This document shows positions 35,981-45,481 of a DNA stretch of 64,000 bases, piece after piece. Source of the stretch: Vogesella alkaliphila (GTDB lineage Bacteria > Pseudomonadota > Gammaproteobacteria > Burkholderiales > Chromobacteriaceae). The first letter of the stretch is position 1; each line of letters begins with the position of its first letter. The stretch lies in the NCBI RefSeq assembly GCF_014652475.1, contig NZ_BMYW01000002.1, positions 124,001 through 188,000 on the forward strand, written 5' to 3'. The notes under the pieces were generated by a model. That model had not been told where the DNA came from and did no database searches. It saw only the letters and a program-made list of their open reading frames with translations. Position numbers and translations under genes: made by a program.

Positions 35981-37573
35981 TTACTTGACGCTAACACCCT
36001 TGAAGGAATAGTCGCCGAACGGGCTGATCTTGAAGCCGTTCACTTCCTTGCGCATCGGCTGGTTCACCACCGAGTGGGCGATGGTCGACCACGGCAGGTC
36101 CTTCTTGAAGATTTCCTGCGCCTTCGCGTACATGGCGGTGCGCTGCTTCAGGTCGGTGCTCTTGCGGGCGCCCAGCACTTCCTTGTCGAAGGCCTTGCTG
36201 CAGTAGCGCGCGTAGTTGGAGCCGCCGATGGCTTCGCAGGTCAGCAACACGCCGAGGAAGTTGTCCGGGCTGGCGTAGTCGCCGGTCCAGCCGATCAGGC
36301 CCGCGTCATGCTCGCCGTTCTTCATGCGCTTGAGGTATTCGCCCCACTCGTAGGAAGTGATCTTGGCCTTGACGCCGATCTTGGCCCAGTCGGCCTGGAT
36401 CATTTCCGCCATCAGCTTGGCGTTCGGGTTGTACGGACGCTGTACCGGCATCGCCCACAGGGTGATCTCGAAGCCGTTCGGGTAGCCGGCCTTGGCCAGC
36501 AGGGCCTTGGCCTTGGCGATATCGGTCGGCTGGTTGCGCAGCGACTTGTTGTACGACCACAAGGACGCCGGGAACGGGTTGGCCGCTTCCTGGCCCTGGC
36601 CCTGGTACACGGCGTCGATGATCGCCTTGCGGTTGATGGCCATGTCCAGTGCCTGGCGCACTTCCAGCTTCTTCAGCTGCGGCTTTTCAACGTTGTAGGC
36701 GAGGTAGCCGATGTTGAAGCCCGGTGCGGACAGCATCTTCAGAGCCGGATCGGCCTTCATGCCGGCCAGATCCTGCGGCTTCGGATAGGACATGATCTGG
36801 CATTCGCCGGCCTTCATCTTCTGGGCGCGTACCGACGGGTCGGTGGTGATCGCGAAGATCAGGTTGTCGACCTTGACGTCGCCTTTTTTCCAGTATTGCT
36901 TGTTGGCCGCGTAACGGATCTGCGCGTCTTTCTGGTAGCGCTTCAGGATGAACGGACCAGTGCCGACCGGCTGCTGGTTGATCATCGACGCCTTGCCTTC
37001 CTTCATCAGCTTGTCGCCGAACTCGGCGGACAGGATGGACGCGAACGGCATCGCGATCTTGGCCAGCAGGTCGGCATCCGGGGCCTTCAGCTTGAACACC
37101 ACGGTGTACGGATCGGTCTTCTCGACGGCGCTGATGTTGCTGTCCAGGCCGGTATCGGACGCGTACGGGAATTCGACGTTGTACGCTTTGCGGAACGGAT
37201 GGTTCTTGTCGATCATCCGCATGAAGCTGAACACCACGTCATCGGCGTTGAAATCGCGGGACGGGGTGAAGTATTCGGTCGTGTGGAACTTGACGCCCTT
37301 GCGTAGCTTGAAGGTGTAGGTCAGGCCGTCCGGCGACGAAGTCCACGACTCGGCCAGACCCGGCTCGATATTGGTGGAACCGGCCTTGAACTCGATCAGG
37401 CGGTTGAACATGGCGTGACCGGCGGCGTCAAAGGTGGAACCGCCGGTGTATTGTGCAGAATCAAAGCCTTCAGGGCTGGCTTCCGAGCAGTAGATCAGGG
37501 TCCCTGCAGCCTGGGCGGCGGATGCCGCGGCAGTCAGACCGGCAGCCAGCAAAAGGTGTTTAGCAACTCGCAT
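35981..37573 (-). CDS. dppA: Dipeptide ABC transporter periplasmic binding protein DppA
   Basis: A periplasmic solute-binding protein of family 5 (SBP_bac_5), 530 residues, delivering dipeptides (and, in E. coli, heme) to DppBCDF. It has a cleavable signal peptide (MRVAKHLLLAAGLTAAASAAQA) and no lipobox. Family landmarks include GTLIYCSEASPEGFDSAQYTGG, LAESWTSSPDGLTYTFKLRKGVKFH, RYPVGTGPF-like QQPVGTGPFILKRY and VRQALDMAINRKAIIDAVYQGQG. The start at 37573 has AAGGAAT upstream. It is divergent from the LysR gene, which may regulate it. Confidence 0.95.
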   Translation of the reverse strand: MRVAKHLLLAAGLTAAASAAQAAGTLIYCSEASPEGFDSAQYTGGSTFDAAGHAMFNRLIEFKAGSTNIEPGLAESWTSSPDGLTYTFKLRKGVKFHTTEYFTPSRDFNADDVVFSFMRMIDKNHPFRKAYNVEFPYASDTGLDSNISAVEKTDPYTVVFKLKAPDADLLAKIAMPFASILSAEFGDKLMKEGKASMINQQPVGTGPFILKRYQKDAQIRYAANKQYWKKGDVKVDNLIFAITTDPSVRAQKMKAGECQIMSYPKPQDLAGMKADPALKMLSAPGFNIGYLAYNVEKPQLKKLEVRQALDMAINRKAIIDAVYQGQGQEAANPFPASLWSYNKSLRNQPTDIAKAKALLAKAGYPNGFEITLWAMPVQRPYNPNAKLMAEMIQADWAKIGVKAKITSYEWGEYLKRMKNGEHDAGLIGWTGDYASPDNFLGVLLTCEAIGGSNYARYCSKAFDKEVLGARKSTDLKQRTAMYAKAQEIFKKDLPWSTIAHSVVNQPMRKEVNGFKISPFGDYSFKGVSVK

Positions 37574-37955
37574 AGTTTCTCTATTCCTTATTGTGTTTTT
37601 AATGACGGCGTTGTTACGCCTCCATAGTTCCGGGCTGACGGGCCGCTCATTTTCCGCAGTCATCCAGGGGACGACCGCAGCAAAGCCCTTCCCGATTACG
37701 ACATACAACTAACAAGCCGATAACGTTCTACGTGGATGGCTGGCAGCAGCATGTTCGTGTTGACTTTATACCGATCGCTGCAACGGAGCATCAGAAAAAG
37801 CACACCTCAGCCCAAGTCAAAAAACTGCGAACCGGGCAAAGTCTGCCGGCTGCGGCGCAGTATTTCACAGCCAACCTATCACATCCACTAAGTTATTATC
37901 ATCATCAATGTGATTTTGTTATAGGCTTTTGCTTTCACTTTTCCAGGGCCGCACC
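37574..37955. other. dppA-lysR divergent regulatory region
   Basis: A 382-base gene-free stretch between two divergent genes. Near the LysR start is an inverted repeat, ATCACAT (37878-37884) and ATGTGAT (37908-37914), separated by 23 bases inside AT-rich DNA, a possible LysR-type operator region. A TATAAA on minus at 37765-37770 could be a -10 for dppA, but no proper -35 pairs with it. Nothing else recognisable is seen. Confidence 0.4.
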
Positions 37956-38879
37956 ATGATCCGTTTTCGCCAAATTGAGGCATTCCGCTCGTTAATGGAC
38001 ACCGGCACCACGGTGGGTGCGGCGCGGCGCATGCACATCACCCAGCCGGCGGTCAGCCGCCTGATCGCCGACCTGGAGGCCGACCTCGGCTTCCGCCTGT
38101 TCAACCGCACCAAGGGCCGCATGGAACCGACCACCGCGGCGGTGCGCTTCCAGCTGGCGGTGGAAGAGAATTTCCTCGGCCTCGAACGCCTGCGCAAGGC
38201 CGCCGAGACCATCCGCAAGGACGAGACCCAGGCGCTGAGCGTCGCCTGCATGCCGGTGCTATCCACCACGCTGTTGCCTTTGATTCTAAAAGAGTTTTTC
38301 AAGATGCAACCGGACGTGCCGGTCAACATCGACTCGGTCGGCAACGCCGAGGTGCTGGTGCGGCTGCAGGACCTGAAGGTGGACGTCGCGCTCAGCCTCG
38401 CCTTCCCCGCCATCGCCGGCATCGAGGTGGAACCCATCCTGCAGGCCGAGGTGCTGTGCGCGCTGCCGGCCGGACACCGGCTGTGCGAACGGGCGGTGAT
38501 CACCCCGGCCGACCTGGCCGGCGAGAACGTGATCGGCTGGATTCCCAACCGCCCGCTCAGCCAGGGGCAAGAAGACAAGTACTTTCCGCAAGCCATTGAA
38601 AAACCTCAATTTCCCATCCGAACCCACACCTCGCACACCCGCTACGCGATGGTCGCGCACGGTCTGGGCGTCTCCATCGTCGAGCCGTTCGGCGCCCAGG
38701 TATGGGAAAAACATGGCGTTGTCGTAAAGCCTTTCCAGACCGAGGCCACCCACGATTACGTGCTGGCCTACCCCAGTACCGGCCGCCGCTCCAGTTTGGT
38801 GCATGACTTCCGCACTGCCACCATGAAAGTGATCCAGGACCCGGCGCTGGTGCCGTGGCAACATGCCGCCATCCAGTAA
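37956..38879 (+). CDS. LysR-family transcriptional regulator
   Basis: A 307-residue LysR-type regulator: N-terminal winged helix-turn-helix (IRFRQIEAFRSLMDTGTTVGAARRMHITQPAVSRLIADLEADLGFRLFNR, about 2-50, given here as family pattern RMHITQPAVSRLI), then a periplasmic-binding-protein-like effector domain from about 90. The start MIRFRQIEAF at 37956 is used; a longer ORF lacks similarity. It is divergent from dppA, so dppABCDF is the natural candidate target, with an amino acid or peptide as ligand. This is positional inference. A short hairpin-like AAAAAAGCC..region follows the stop. Confidence 0.88.
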   Translation: MIRFRQIEAFRSLMDTGTTVGAARRMHITQPAVSRLIADLEADLGFRLFNRTKGRMEPTTAAVRFQLAVEENFLGLERLRKAAETIRKDETQALSVACMPVLSTTLLPLILKEFFKMQPDVPVNIDSVGNAEVLVRLQDLKVDVALSLAFPAIAGIEVEPILQAEVLCALPAGHRLCERAVITPADLAGENVIGWIPNRPLSQGQEDKYFPQAIEKPQFPIRTHTSHTRYAMVAHGLGVSIVEPFGAQVWEKHGVVVKPFQTEATHDYVLAYPSTGRRSSLVHDFRTATMKVIQDPALVPWQHAAIQ

Positions 38880-38941
38880 AAAAAGCCGTAAAAAATGCCA
38901 CCGGAAACTGTGGCATTTTAGTGACACTTAAATTTTGTCGC

Positions 38942-40063
38942 TCAGCATTTGCGTAGGATCACGCTGCCCACCGAGTAGCCGGCGCCGAACGAGGACAGCA
39001 CACCAAGCTCGCCGGCGGCCATGTCCTCGTGATGCAGGTGCAGCGCGATCACCGAACCGGCAGAACTGGTATTGGCGTAGCGGTCGAGGATCACCGGCGC
39101 CTCGGCGGCCTCGGCGTCACGTCCCAGCACGCGGCGGGCGATCAGCTGGTTCATGCTCAGGTTGGCCTGGTGCAGCCAGAAGCGCTTCACGTCGCCAGGC
39201 TGGATGGCCTGGCTGGCCAGGTGCGCGACGATGTGTTCGCCCACCATCGGACACACCTCTTTAAATACCTTGCGCCCCTGCTGCACGAACAGCTTGTCCA
39301 GTGCGCCGATGCCGCGCTCGTCGCAACGGTTGAGGAAGCCGAAGTTGTTGCGGATATTGTTGGAGAACAGCGTCGCCAGCTTGCAGTCCACCACCTCGAA
39401 GCGCTGTGCCGCCGTGGCCAGCTCGGCGCGCTCCAGCAGCACCGCGGTGCAGGCGTCGCCGAAGATGAAGTGGCTGTCGCGGTCGCGGAAGTTCAGGTGC
39501 GCCGAGCAGATCTCCGGGTTCACCATCAGCACCGCGCGCGCCTGGCCGCTGGCGATGGCATTAACCGCGGTCTGGATGCCGAAGGTGGCCGACGAGCAGG
39601 CGACGTTCATGTCGAAGGCGTAGCCGCTGATGCCCAGTGCCTGCTGCACCTCGATCGACAGCGCCGGGTACGGCCGCGGCATATTGGAGCAGGCCACGAT
39701 CACCATGTCGATGTCCGCCGCCGTGCGCCCGGCGCGGACCAGCGCCTCGCGCGCCGCCGCCACCGCCATCTCCGCCTGCACCGACAGCGCGTCGTTGTCG
39801 CGCTCCGGCAGCGATGGCGCCATGCGCCGGCTGTCGAGCACGCCGGCGGCATCCATCAGGTAGCGCTGCTTGATGCCAGAGGCCTTCTCGATGAATTCGG
39901 CACTGGACTCGGTCAGCGCCGCGATCTCGCCGCTGGCGATCTGCGTCGCGTGGGCGGCGTTGAAGTCGGCAACGTGTTGGTTGAAGGCCACCACCAGGGC
40001 CTCGTTGCTGACGGCGTGGGGCGGGGTAAACAGGCCGGTGCCGCTGATGACAACCTTGTACAT
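38942..40063 (-). CDS. Beta-ketoacyl-ACP synthase III-like protein (FabH family)
   Basis: A 373-residue condensing enzyme of the FabH/thiolase fold. The Cys-His-Asn triad of KAS III is present: ACSSATFG with Cys156, WLHQANLSMNQ with His298 and YANTSSAGS with Asn331. It is about 55 residues longer than classical FabH, with an insertion in the N-terminal half. It therefore belongs to a paralogous subfamily that in other proteobacteria can feed shorter acyl chains into fatty-acid synthesis or make secondary products. It is not within a fab cluster and lies alone beside iscR. The start at 40063 is supported by AAGGATT. Confidence 0.8.
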   Translation of the reverse strand: MYKVVISGTGLFTPPHAVSNEALVVAFNQHVADFNAAHATQIASGEIAALTESSAEFIEKASGIKQRYLMDAAGVLDSRRMAPSLPERDNDALSVQAEMAVAAAREALVRAGRTAADIDMVIVACSNMPRPYPALSIEVQQALGISGYAFDMNVACSSATFGIQTAVNAIASGQARAVLMVNPEICSAHLNFRDRDSHFIFGDACTAVLLERAELATAAQRFEVVDCKLATLFSNNIRNNFGFLNRCDERGIGALDKLFVQQGRKVFKEVCPMVGEHIVAHLASQAIQPGDVKRFWLHQANLSMNQLIARRVLGRDAEAAEAPVILDRYANTSSAGSVIALHLHHEDMAAGELGVLSSFGAGYSVGSVILRKC

Positions 40064-40201
40064 AGAGAATCCTTCGGCGTGTGCGCTAGGGCAGCTAAAA
40101 TTCAAACAATTGTTTGTGCGAATCATACACCAGTCGCCGCGGAAAAATCCCGGCCACGCGCAGCAAAGCGCGTTATAATCACGCGCCAGCCTTCCCGGCC
40201 C

Positions 40202-40215
40202 TTGCGGCCAACCTT
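40202..40215 (+). repeat. Dispersed 14-bp repeat, perfect copy at 40202
   Basis: TTGCGGCCAACCTT, 14/14, in the gap between the FabH-like gene and iscR, 50 bases upstream of the IscR operator. Confidence 0.9.
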
Positions 40216-40264
40216 CGCCGGACGGCACTCCCGATACCACAGCCCCGTGGAACCAAGACCCGCA

Positions 40265-40299
40265 ATAGTTGACTAAATTACTCGGATTTAGGGTATAAT
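40265..40299 (+). promoter_or_regulatory. iscR promoter with type-1 IscR operator
   Basis: The 25 bases at 40265-40289 (ATAGTTGACTAAA then TTACTCGGATTT) match 22 of 25 positions of the E. coli type-1 IscR consensus (ATASYYGACTRWWW then YAGTCRRSTAT). TTGACT within it (40269-40274) can act as -35 and TATAAT follows at 40294-40299. [2Fe-2S]-IscR binding here would repress the isc operon when clusters are sufficient. Confidence 0.85.
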
Positions 40300-40328
40300 C
40301 GCCACAACTATTCAGGGAGCCTTTCACC

Positions 40329-40814
40329 ATGCGCTTGACCACCAAAGGCCGCTTTGCCGTAACAGCCATGCTGGACCTCGCCCTGCGCGAAGCAAACGGT
40401 CCGGTGACGCTGGCCGGCATCAGCGAGCGCCAGGGCATTTCCCTGTCGTATCTCGAGCAATTATTCGGCAAGCTGCGCCGTTCGCAGCTGGTGGACAGCG
40501 TGCGCGGCCCCGGTGGCGGCTACACGCTGGCGCGCACCGTGCAGGAAATCTCCGTCGCCGACATCATCGTCGCGGTCGACGAATCGGTGGACGCCACCCA
40601 GTGCGGCGGCCGCGAGAACTGTCACGACAACCACCGCTGCATGACTCACGACCTGTGGACCAACCTGAACCTGACCATCTTCGACTACCTGTCCAAGGTC
40701 AGCCTGGCCAGCCTGGTCGACGCGCAGCGCGCCAAAGAAACCTGCGTAGTAATAGATCAACGCCCACAACGCCGTAATGGCACCTGTAGCGAGCCTCTCG
40801 CCGGCACCATCTGA
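40329..40814 (+). CDS. iscR: Fe-S cluster-responsive transcriptional regulator IscR
   Basis: An Rrf2-family regulator of 161 residues that senses cluster status through its own [2Fe-2S] cluster. The N-terminal winged helix ([19 protein letters not shown], with the recognition region [20 protein letters not shown]) is followed by the ligand set Cys92, Cys98, Cys104 and His107, the same positions as in E. coli. It is the first gene of the isc operon, behind a type-1 operator, consistent with autorepression. Confidence 0.97.
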   Translation: MRLTTKGRFAVTAMLDLALREANGPVTLAGISERQGISLSYLEQLFGKLRRSQLVDSVRGPGGGYTLARTVQEISVADIIVAVDESVDATQCGGRENCHDNHRCMTHDLWTNLNLTIFDYLSKVSLASLVDAQRAKETCVVIDQRPQRRNGTCSEPLAGTI

Positions 40815-40839
40815 CCGTCGACCTCGTGGAGAACCCGTA

Positions 40840-42057
40840 ATGAGCGAGCTGAAACACCCCATTTACCTCGATTACTCCGCGACCACGCCGGTCGACCCGC
40901 GTGTGGCGGAGGTAATGATCCCGTTCCTGACCGAGAACTTCGGCAACCCGGCATCGCGTAGCCACGTCTACGGCTGGACCGCCGAGGAAGCGGTGGAAAA
41001 CGCCCGCGCCCAGGTCGCCGCACTGGTGAACTGCGATCCGAAGGAAATCGTGTGGACCTCCGGCGCCACCGAATCGATCAACCTCGCGCTGAAGGGCGCC
41101 GCCCAGTTCTACAAGAGCAAGGGCAAGCACCTGATCACGCTGAAGACCGAACACAAGGCCACGCTGGACACCATGCGCGAGCTGGAACGCCAGGGCTTCG
41201 AGGTCACCTACCTCGACGTGCAGGACAACGGCCTGCTCGACCTCGCGGCACTGGAAGCGGCGCTGCGCCCGGACACCATCCTGGTGTCGGTGCTGTTCGT
41301 GAACAACGAGATCGGCGTGATCCAGGACATCCCGGCCATCGGCGAGCTGCTGCGCAGCCGCGGCATCCTGCTGCACGTGGATTCGGCTCAGGCCACCGGC
41401 AAGATCGACATCGACCTCGACAAGCTCAAGGTCGACCTGATGAGCTTCTCCGCACACAAGACCTACGGCCCGAAAGGCATCGGCGCGCTGTACATCCGCC
41501 GCAAGCCGCGCGTGCGCCTGGAGGCGCAAATGCACGGTGGCGGCCACGAGCGTGGCTTCCGCTCCGGCACCCTGGCCACGCACCAGATCGCCGGCATGGG
41601 TGAGGCCTACCGCATCGCCCGCGAGAGCATGCACGCCGAAAACGAGCGCATCCGCATGCTGCGCGACCGCCTGTGGGCCGGTCTGCAGGACATCGAGGAG
41701 GTCTACCTCAACGGCGACATCGACGCCCGCGTACCGCACAACCTGAACGTGAGCTTCAACTTCGTCGAAGGCGAGAGCCTGATCATGGCGATCAAGGACC
41801 TGGCGGTATCGTCCGGCTCGGCCTGTACCTCGGCCTCGCTGGAACCGTCCTACGTGCTGCGCGCACTGGGCCGCAACGACGAACTGGCGCACAGCTCGAT
41901 CCGCTTCTCCATCGGCCGCTTCACCACCGAGGCCGATGTCGACTACACGATCAAGCTGCTGCACGAAAAGATCGGCAAGCTGCGCGAGATGTCCCCGCTG
42001 TGGGAGATGTTCAAGGACGGCGTCGACCTCAACAGCATCGAATGGGCTGCACACTAA
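40840..42057 (+). CDS. iscS: Cysteine desulfurase IscS
   Basis: A PLP enzyme that takes sulfur from cysteine and delivers it to IscU and other acceptors. The 405-residue product has the PLP lysine in [11 protein letters not shown] (Lys207) and the catalytic loop [17 protein letters not shown] with Cys329, as expected for group I desulfurases. It starts 26 bases after iscR with a GTGGAG ribosome-binding site. Confidence 0.98.
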   Translation: MSELKHPIYLDYSATTPVDPRVAEVMIPFLTENFGNPASRSHVYGWTAEEAVENARAQVAALVNCDPKEIVWTSGATESINLALKGAAQFYKSKGKHLITLKTEHKATLDTMRELERQGFEVTYLDVQDNGLLDLAALEAALRPDTILVSVLFVNNEIGVIQDIPAIGELLRSRGILLHVDSAQATGKIDIDLDKLKVDLMSFSAHKTYGPKGIGALYIRRKPRVRLEAQMHGGGHERGFRSGTLATHQIAGMGEAYRIARESMHAENERIRMLRDRLWAGLQDIEEVYLNGDIDARVPHNLNVSFNFVEGESLIMAIKDLAVSSGSACTSASLEPSYVLRALGRNDELAHSSIRFSIGRFTTEADVDYTIKLLHEKIGKLREMSPLWEMFKDGVDLNSIEWAAH

Positions 42058-42068
42058 CAGATGGCATG

Positions 42069-42082
42069 ATGCGGCCAACCCT
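42069..42082 (+). repeat. Dispersed 14-bp repeat, copy at 42069 (12/14)
   Basis: aTGCGGCCAACCcT in the 58-base gap between iscS and iscU. Confidence 0.65.
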
Positions 42083-42115
42083 GCACCGGCCGGCCGCATC
42101 GACAAGGAGAAAATC

Positions 42116-42499
42116 ATGGCATACAGCGACAAGGTAATGGACCACTACGAGAACCCGCGTAACGTGGGGGCTTTCGACAAGGGCGACGAATCGGTCGGCA
42201 CCGGCATGGTCGGCGCGCCGGCCTGTGGCGACGTGATGAAGCTGCAGATCAAGGTCAACGAACAGGGCGTGATCGAAGACGCCAAGTTCAAGACCTACGG
42301 CTGTGGCTCCGCCATTGCCTCCAGCTCGCTGGTGACCGAATGGGTCAAGGGCAAGACGCTGGACCAGGCGATGGCGCTGAAGAACACCGAGATCGCCGAA
42401 GAACTGGCGCTGCCGCCGGTCAAGATCCACTGCTCGATCCTGGCCGAAGACGCGATCAAGGCGGCCGTCGCCGACTACAAGCAAAAGCACGCTAAATGA
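42116..42499 (+). CDS. iscU: Fe-S cluster assembly scaffold IscU
   Basis: The scaffold on which [2Fe-2S] and [4Fe-4S] clusters are built. The 127-residue product has the three conserved cysteines Cys37, Cys63 and Cys106, Asp39, and the HscA recognition sequence LPPVK (99-103). The start [18 protein letters not shown] is the family start with an AAGGAGAAAATC leader. Confidence 0.98.
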   Translation: MAYSDKVMDHYENPRNVGAFDKGDESVGTGMVGAPACGDVMKLQIKVNEQGVIEDAKFKTYGCGSAIASSSLVTEWVKGKTLDQAMALKNTEIAEELALPPVKIHCSILAEDAIKAAVADYKQKHAK

Positions 42500-42546
42500 T
42501 TCCGGGCGGCCGTGGCCGCCCTCCTAATCCTGAAGGCAAACGCACT

Positions 42547-42870
42547 ATGGCTATCACGCTTTCCGAAAACGCCGCCCGTCACGTCAGCAACTTCATCGCC
42601 AAGCGCGGCAAGGGGCTGGGCGTCCGCCTCGGCGTCAAGACTTCCGGCTGTTCCGGCATGGCCTACAAGCTGGAATTCGTCGATGTCGCCAGCGATGACG
42701 ACATCGCGTTCGAGAGCTTCGGCGTCAAGGTGTTCACCGACGCCAAGAGCCTCGCCTACCTTGACGGCACCGAGCTGGACTACACCAAGGAAGGCCTCAA
42801 CGAAGGCTTCAAGTTCAACAACCCGAACGTGAAAAACGAGTGCGGTTGTGGCGAGAGCTTCAACGTCTGA
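42547..42870 (+). CDS. iscA: A-type Fe-S carrier IscA
   Basis: An A-type carrier that receives iron or clusters and passes them to apo-proteins. The 107-residue product has the conserved Cys35, Cys99 and Cys101 (SGCSGMAY and ECGCGESF). The start [13 protein letters not shown] is the family start; 17 upstream codons of the ORF are unsupported. Operon order after iscU is the standard one. Confidence 0.97.
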   Translation: MAITLSENAARHVSNFIAKRGKGLGVRLGVKTSGCSGMAYKLEFVDVASDDDIAFESFGVKVFTDAKSLAYLDGTELDYTKEGLNEGFKFNNPNVKNECGCGESFNV

Positions 42871-42887
42871 TCCCCTTGCCGCGCCGA

Positions 42888-42910
42888 CGGCCCCTGTCTG
42901 ACAGGGGCCG
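42888..42910. other. Perfect hairpin between iscA and hscB
   Basis: CGGCCCCTGTC and GACAGGGGCCG form an 11-bp perfect inverted repeat around one base, with no T tract. It may reduce read-through or shape mRNA processing between the iscRSUA and hscBA-fdx halves of the operon. Confidence 0.6.
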
Positions 42911-42956
42911 CTGTCGCGTCCCGGCCCCGCCCGGGTGTTGCCCGCAGAAAGCCTCC

Positions 42957-43502
42957 ATGACCGCCGACCTGTTCTCCGACTTCCAGCAGGACCACTTTGC
43001 CCTGTTCGGCCTGCCGCGCCGCTTCGCGCTGGACGGCGCCGAGCTGGACACGCTGTGGCGCACCGCCGCCGCGCAGGTGCATCCGGACCGCTTCGCCAGC
43101 GCCGGCGACACCGAAAAGCGCGTCGCGCTGATGGCCGCCACCCGCGTCAACGAAGCCTACCAGACGCTGAAATCGCCGCTGGCGCGTGCGCGCTACCTGC
43201 TGCGGCTGGCCGGTATCGACACCGCCGAGGAAACCAACACCAGCATGCCGCCGGCCTTCCTGATGGCGCAGATGGAGTGGCGCGAGGCGATCGAGGACGC
43301 CCGCCACGGCCATGACGTCGACGCGCTGGAGCGCCTGTCGCGCCAGCTGCGCCAGGACGTGCGCGCGATGGAAGACGAACTGGGCGCCGCGCTGGACGAA
43401 CGGCACGACCACGCCGGCGCCGCGCTCCTGGTGCGCAAGCTGCGCTTTCTGGAAAAGCTGGATCAGGAAATCGGCGACGCCATCGAGGCGTTGCTGTTTT
43501 GA
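42957..43502 (+). CDS. hscB: Fe-S cluster co-chaperone HscB
   Basis: A J-type co-chaperone that delivers IscU to HscA and stimulates its ATPase. The 181-residue product has an N-terminal J domain with the HPD motif at 42-44 (VHPDRF) and a C-terminal three-helix HSCB domain (ERLSRQLRQDVRAMEDELGAALD region). The ATG at 42957 is the family start (MTADLFSDFQQDHFALFGLP). Confidence 0.96.
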   Translation: MTADLFSDFQQDHFALFGLPRRFALDGAELDTLWRTAAAQVHPDRFASAGDTEKRVALMAATRVNEAYQTLKSPLARARYLLRLAGIDTAEETNTSMPPAFLMAQMEWREAIEDARHGHDVDALERLSRQLRQDVRAMEDELGAALDERHDHAGAALLVRKLRFLEKLDQEIGDAIEALLF

Positions 43503-43510
43503 GCATACCC

Positions 43511-43524
43511 AAGGTTGGCCGCAA
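43511..43524 (-). repeat. Dispersed 14-bp repeat, perfect copy at 43511
   Basis: AAGGTTGGCCGCAA, 14/14, 8 bases past the hscB stop in the hscB-hscA gap. Confidence 0.9.
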
Positions 43525-43569
43525 TACCGCGGCCAGCCCGGATCATTGAATAAAGAGTAGCTAGCAGCC

Positions 43570-45429
43570 ATGGCCCTACTGCAAATCGCCGAACCCGGCT
43601 TGTCCGCCGCCCCGCACCAGCACCGTCTGGCGGTCGGGATCGACCTTGGCACCACCAACTCGCTGGTCGCCACCGTGAAAAGCGGTGCCGCCACCGTGCT
43701 GCCGGACGAGCACGGCCGCAGCCTGCTGCCGTCGGTGGTGCGCTACCGCGACGACGGCCGCACCATCGTCGGTTTCGACGCGCAGGCGGAACAGAGCCGC
43801 GACCCGAACAACACCATCGTGTCGGTGAAGCGCTTCATGGGCCGCGGTCTCGCCGACATCCAGGACGTTGGCCGCAGCCCCTACCGCTTCGTCGACGCGC
43901 CGGGCATGGTGCAGCTGGTGACCCGCGCCGGCCACAAGAGCCCGGTGGAGGTGTCCGCCGACATCCTGCGCAGCCTGCGCGAACGCGCCGAGGCCAGCCT
44001 CGGCGGCGAGCTGATCGGCGCGGTGATCACCGTGCCGGCCTACTTCGACGACGCACAGCGCCAGGCGACCAAGGACGCCGCCAAGCTTGCCGGCCTCAAC
44101 GTGCTGCGCCTCCTGAACGAGCCAACCGCCGCCGCCATCGCCTACGGGCTGGATAACGGCGCCGAGGGCACCTACGTGGTGTACGACCTCGGCGGCGGCA
44201 CCTTCGACGTGTCGGTGCTGGCGCTGACCCGCGGCGTGTTCGAGGTGCTGGCCACCAGCGGCGACTCCTCGCTGGGCGGCGACGACTTCGACCACCGCAT
44301 CTACTGCTGGATCCTGGAACAGGCCGGCCTGCACGGCCTGTCCGCGCACGACACCCGCCTGCTGCTGACCCGCGCCCGCGAGGCGAAGGAAGCGCTGACC
44401 GAGCACGCCGACACCCGCATCACCGCCGTGCTGTCCGACGGCCAGACCATCGACCTGCAACTGTCGCAGGCCACCTTCCACGCCATCAGCAAGACGCTGA
44501 TCGACAAGACGCTGCTGCCGGTACGCAAGGCGCTGCGCGACGCCAAGATCGGCGCCGAGGACGTCAAGGGTGTGGTGATGGTCGGCGGCGCCACGCGCAT
44601 GCCGCAGGTACAGAAGGCGGTCGGCGATTTCTTCGGCACCCCGCCGCTGACCAACCTCGACCCTGACAAGGTGGTGGCGCTGGGCGCCGCCATCCAGGCT
44701 AACGTGCTGGCCGGCAACAAGGGCGACGACGAGTGGCTGCTGCTGGACGTGATCCCGCTGTCGCTGGGGCTGGAAACCATGGGCGGCCTCACCGAGAAGA
44801 TCATCCCGCGCAACAGCACCATCCCGATCGCGCGGGCGCAGGAATTCACCACCTTCAAGGACGGCCAGACCGCCCTCTCCGTGCACATCCTGCAGGGCGA
44901 GCGCGAACTGGTGTCCGATTGCCGCAGCCTGGCCAAGTTCGTGCTGCGCGGCATCCCGCCGATGGTGGCCGGCGCCGCGCGCATCCGCGTCACCTTCCAG
45001 GTCGACGCCGACGGCCTGCTGGCGGTGACCGCGCGCGAGATCATCTCCGGCGTCGAGGCCAGCATCGAGGTGAAACCGTCCTACGGCCTGTCCGATGACG
45101 AGATCACGCGCATGCTGAGCGACTCGATCGCCCACGTCGCCGACGACATCAACGCGCGCAAGCTGCGCGAGGCGATGGTCGACGCCGACAGCCTGCTGGA
45201 CGCGCTGGACGTCGCGCTGGCCAGCGACGCCGACCTGCTCGACGAGGCCGAACGCGCTGCGCTGGACGAGGCGATGCAGGCGCTGCGCGACGCCATGGCC
45301 GCAGAGAGTACCAAGGACATCAACGCCTGCTCGCACAAGCTCAACCAGGCCAGTGAACCGTTTGCCGCGCGCCGCATGGACCGCAACATCCAGCGCGCGC
45401 TGACCGGCAAGAACATCGAAACCCTGTAA
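43570..45429 (+). CDS. hscA: Fe-S assembly chaperone HscA (Hsp70 family)
   Basis: A specialised Hsp70 that acts on IscU through its LPPVK motif to promote cluster transfer. The 619-residue product has the Hsp70 nucleotide-binding motifs [51 protein letters not shown] and [13 protein letters not shown], and a substrate-binding domain from about residue 385. It is shorter than DnaK and lacks the DnaK C-terminal tail, as expected. It precedes fdx. Confidence 0.97.
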   Translation: MALLQIAEPGLSAAPHQHRLAVGIDLGTTNSLVATVKSGAATVLPDEHGRSLLPSVVRYRDDGRTIVGFDAQAEQSRDPNNTIVSVKRFMGRGLADIQDVGRSPYRFVDAPGMVQLVTRAGHKSPVEVSADILRSLRERAEASLGGELIGAVITVPAYFDDAQRQATKDAAKLAGLNVLRLLNEPTAAAIAYGLDNGAEGTYVVYDLGGGTFDVSVLALTRGVFEVLATSGDSSLGGDDFDHRIYCWILEQAGLHGLSAHDTRLLLTRAREAKEALTEHADTRITAVLSDGQTIDLQLSQATFHAISKTLIDKTLLPVRKALRDAKIGAEDVKGVVMVGGATRMPQVQKAVGDFFGTPPLTNLDPDKVVALGAAIQANVLAGNKGDDEWLLLDVIPLSLGLETMGGLTEKIIPRNSTIPIARAQEFTTFKDGQTALSVHILQGERELVSDCRSLAKFVLRGIPPMVAGAARIRVTFQVDADGLLAVTAREIISGVEASIEVKPSYGLSDDEITRMLSDSIAHVADDINARKLREAMVDADSLLDALDVALASDADLLDEAERAALDEAMQALRDAMAAESTKDINACSHKLNQASEPFAARRMDRNIQRALTGKNIETL

Positions 45430-45431
45430 GC

Positions 45432-45455
45432 GTTGTGGCCAACGTTGGCCGCAAC
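45432..45455. repeat. Inverted pair of the dispersed repeat after hscA
   Basis: A 13/14 copy (AAcGTTGGCCGCAA, 45441-45454) faces a second one (TTGtGGCCAAC, from 45433), giving a near-perfect 24-bp palindrome 2 bases past the hscA stop. Confidence 0.8.
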
Positions 45456-45481
45456 GCAGAACGACACCTGAAGGATTGACC

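Noticed and set aside
36577-36586. GGTTGGCCGC in dppA, and similar cores at 26297, 34555, 43867 and 49059
   Set aside because: They match the dispersed repeat at 11/14 or fewer and lie in codons explained by the protein, so they may be coincidence; not counted among the 29 loci.
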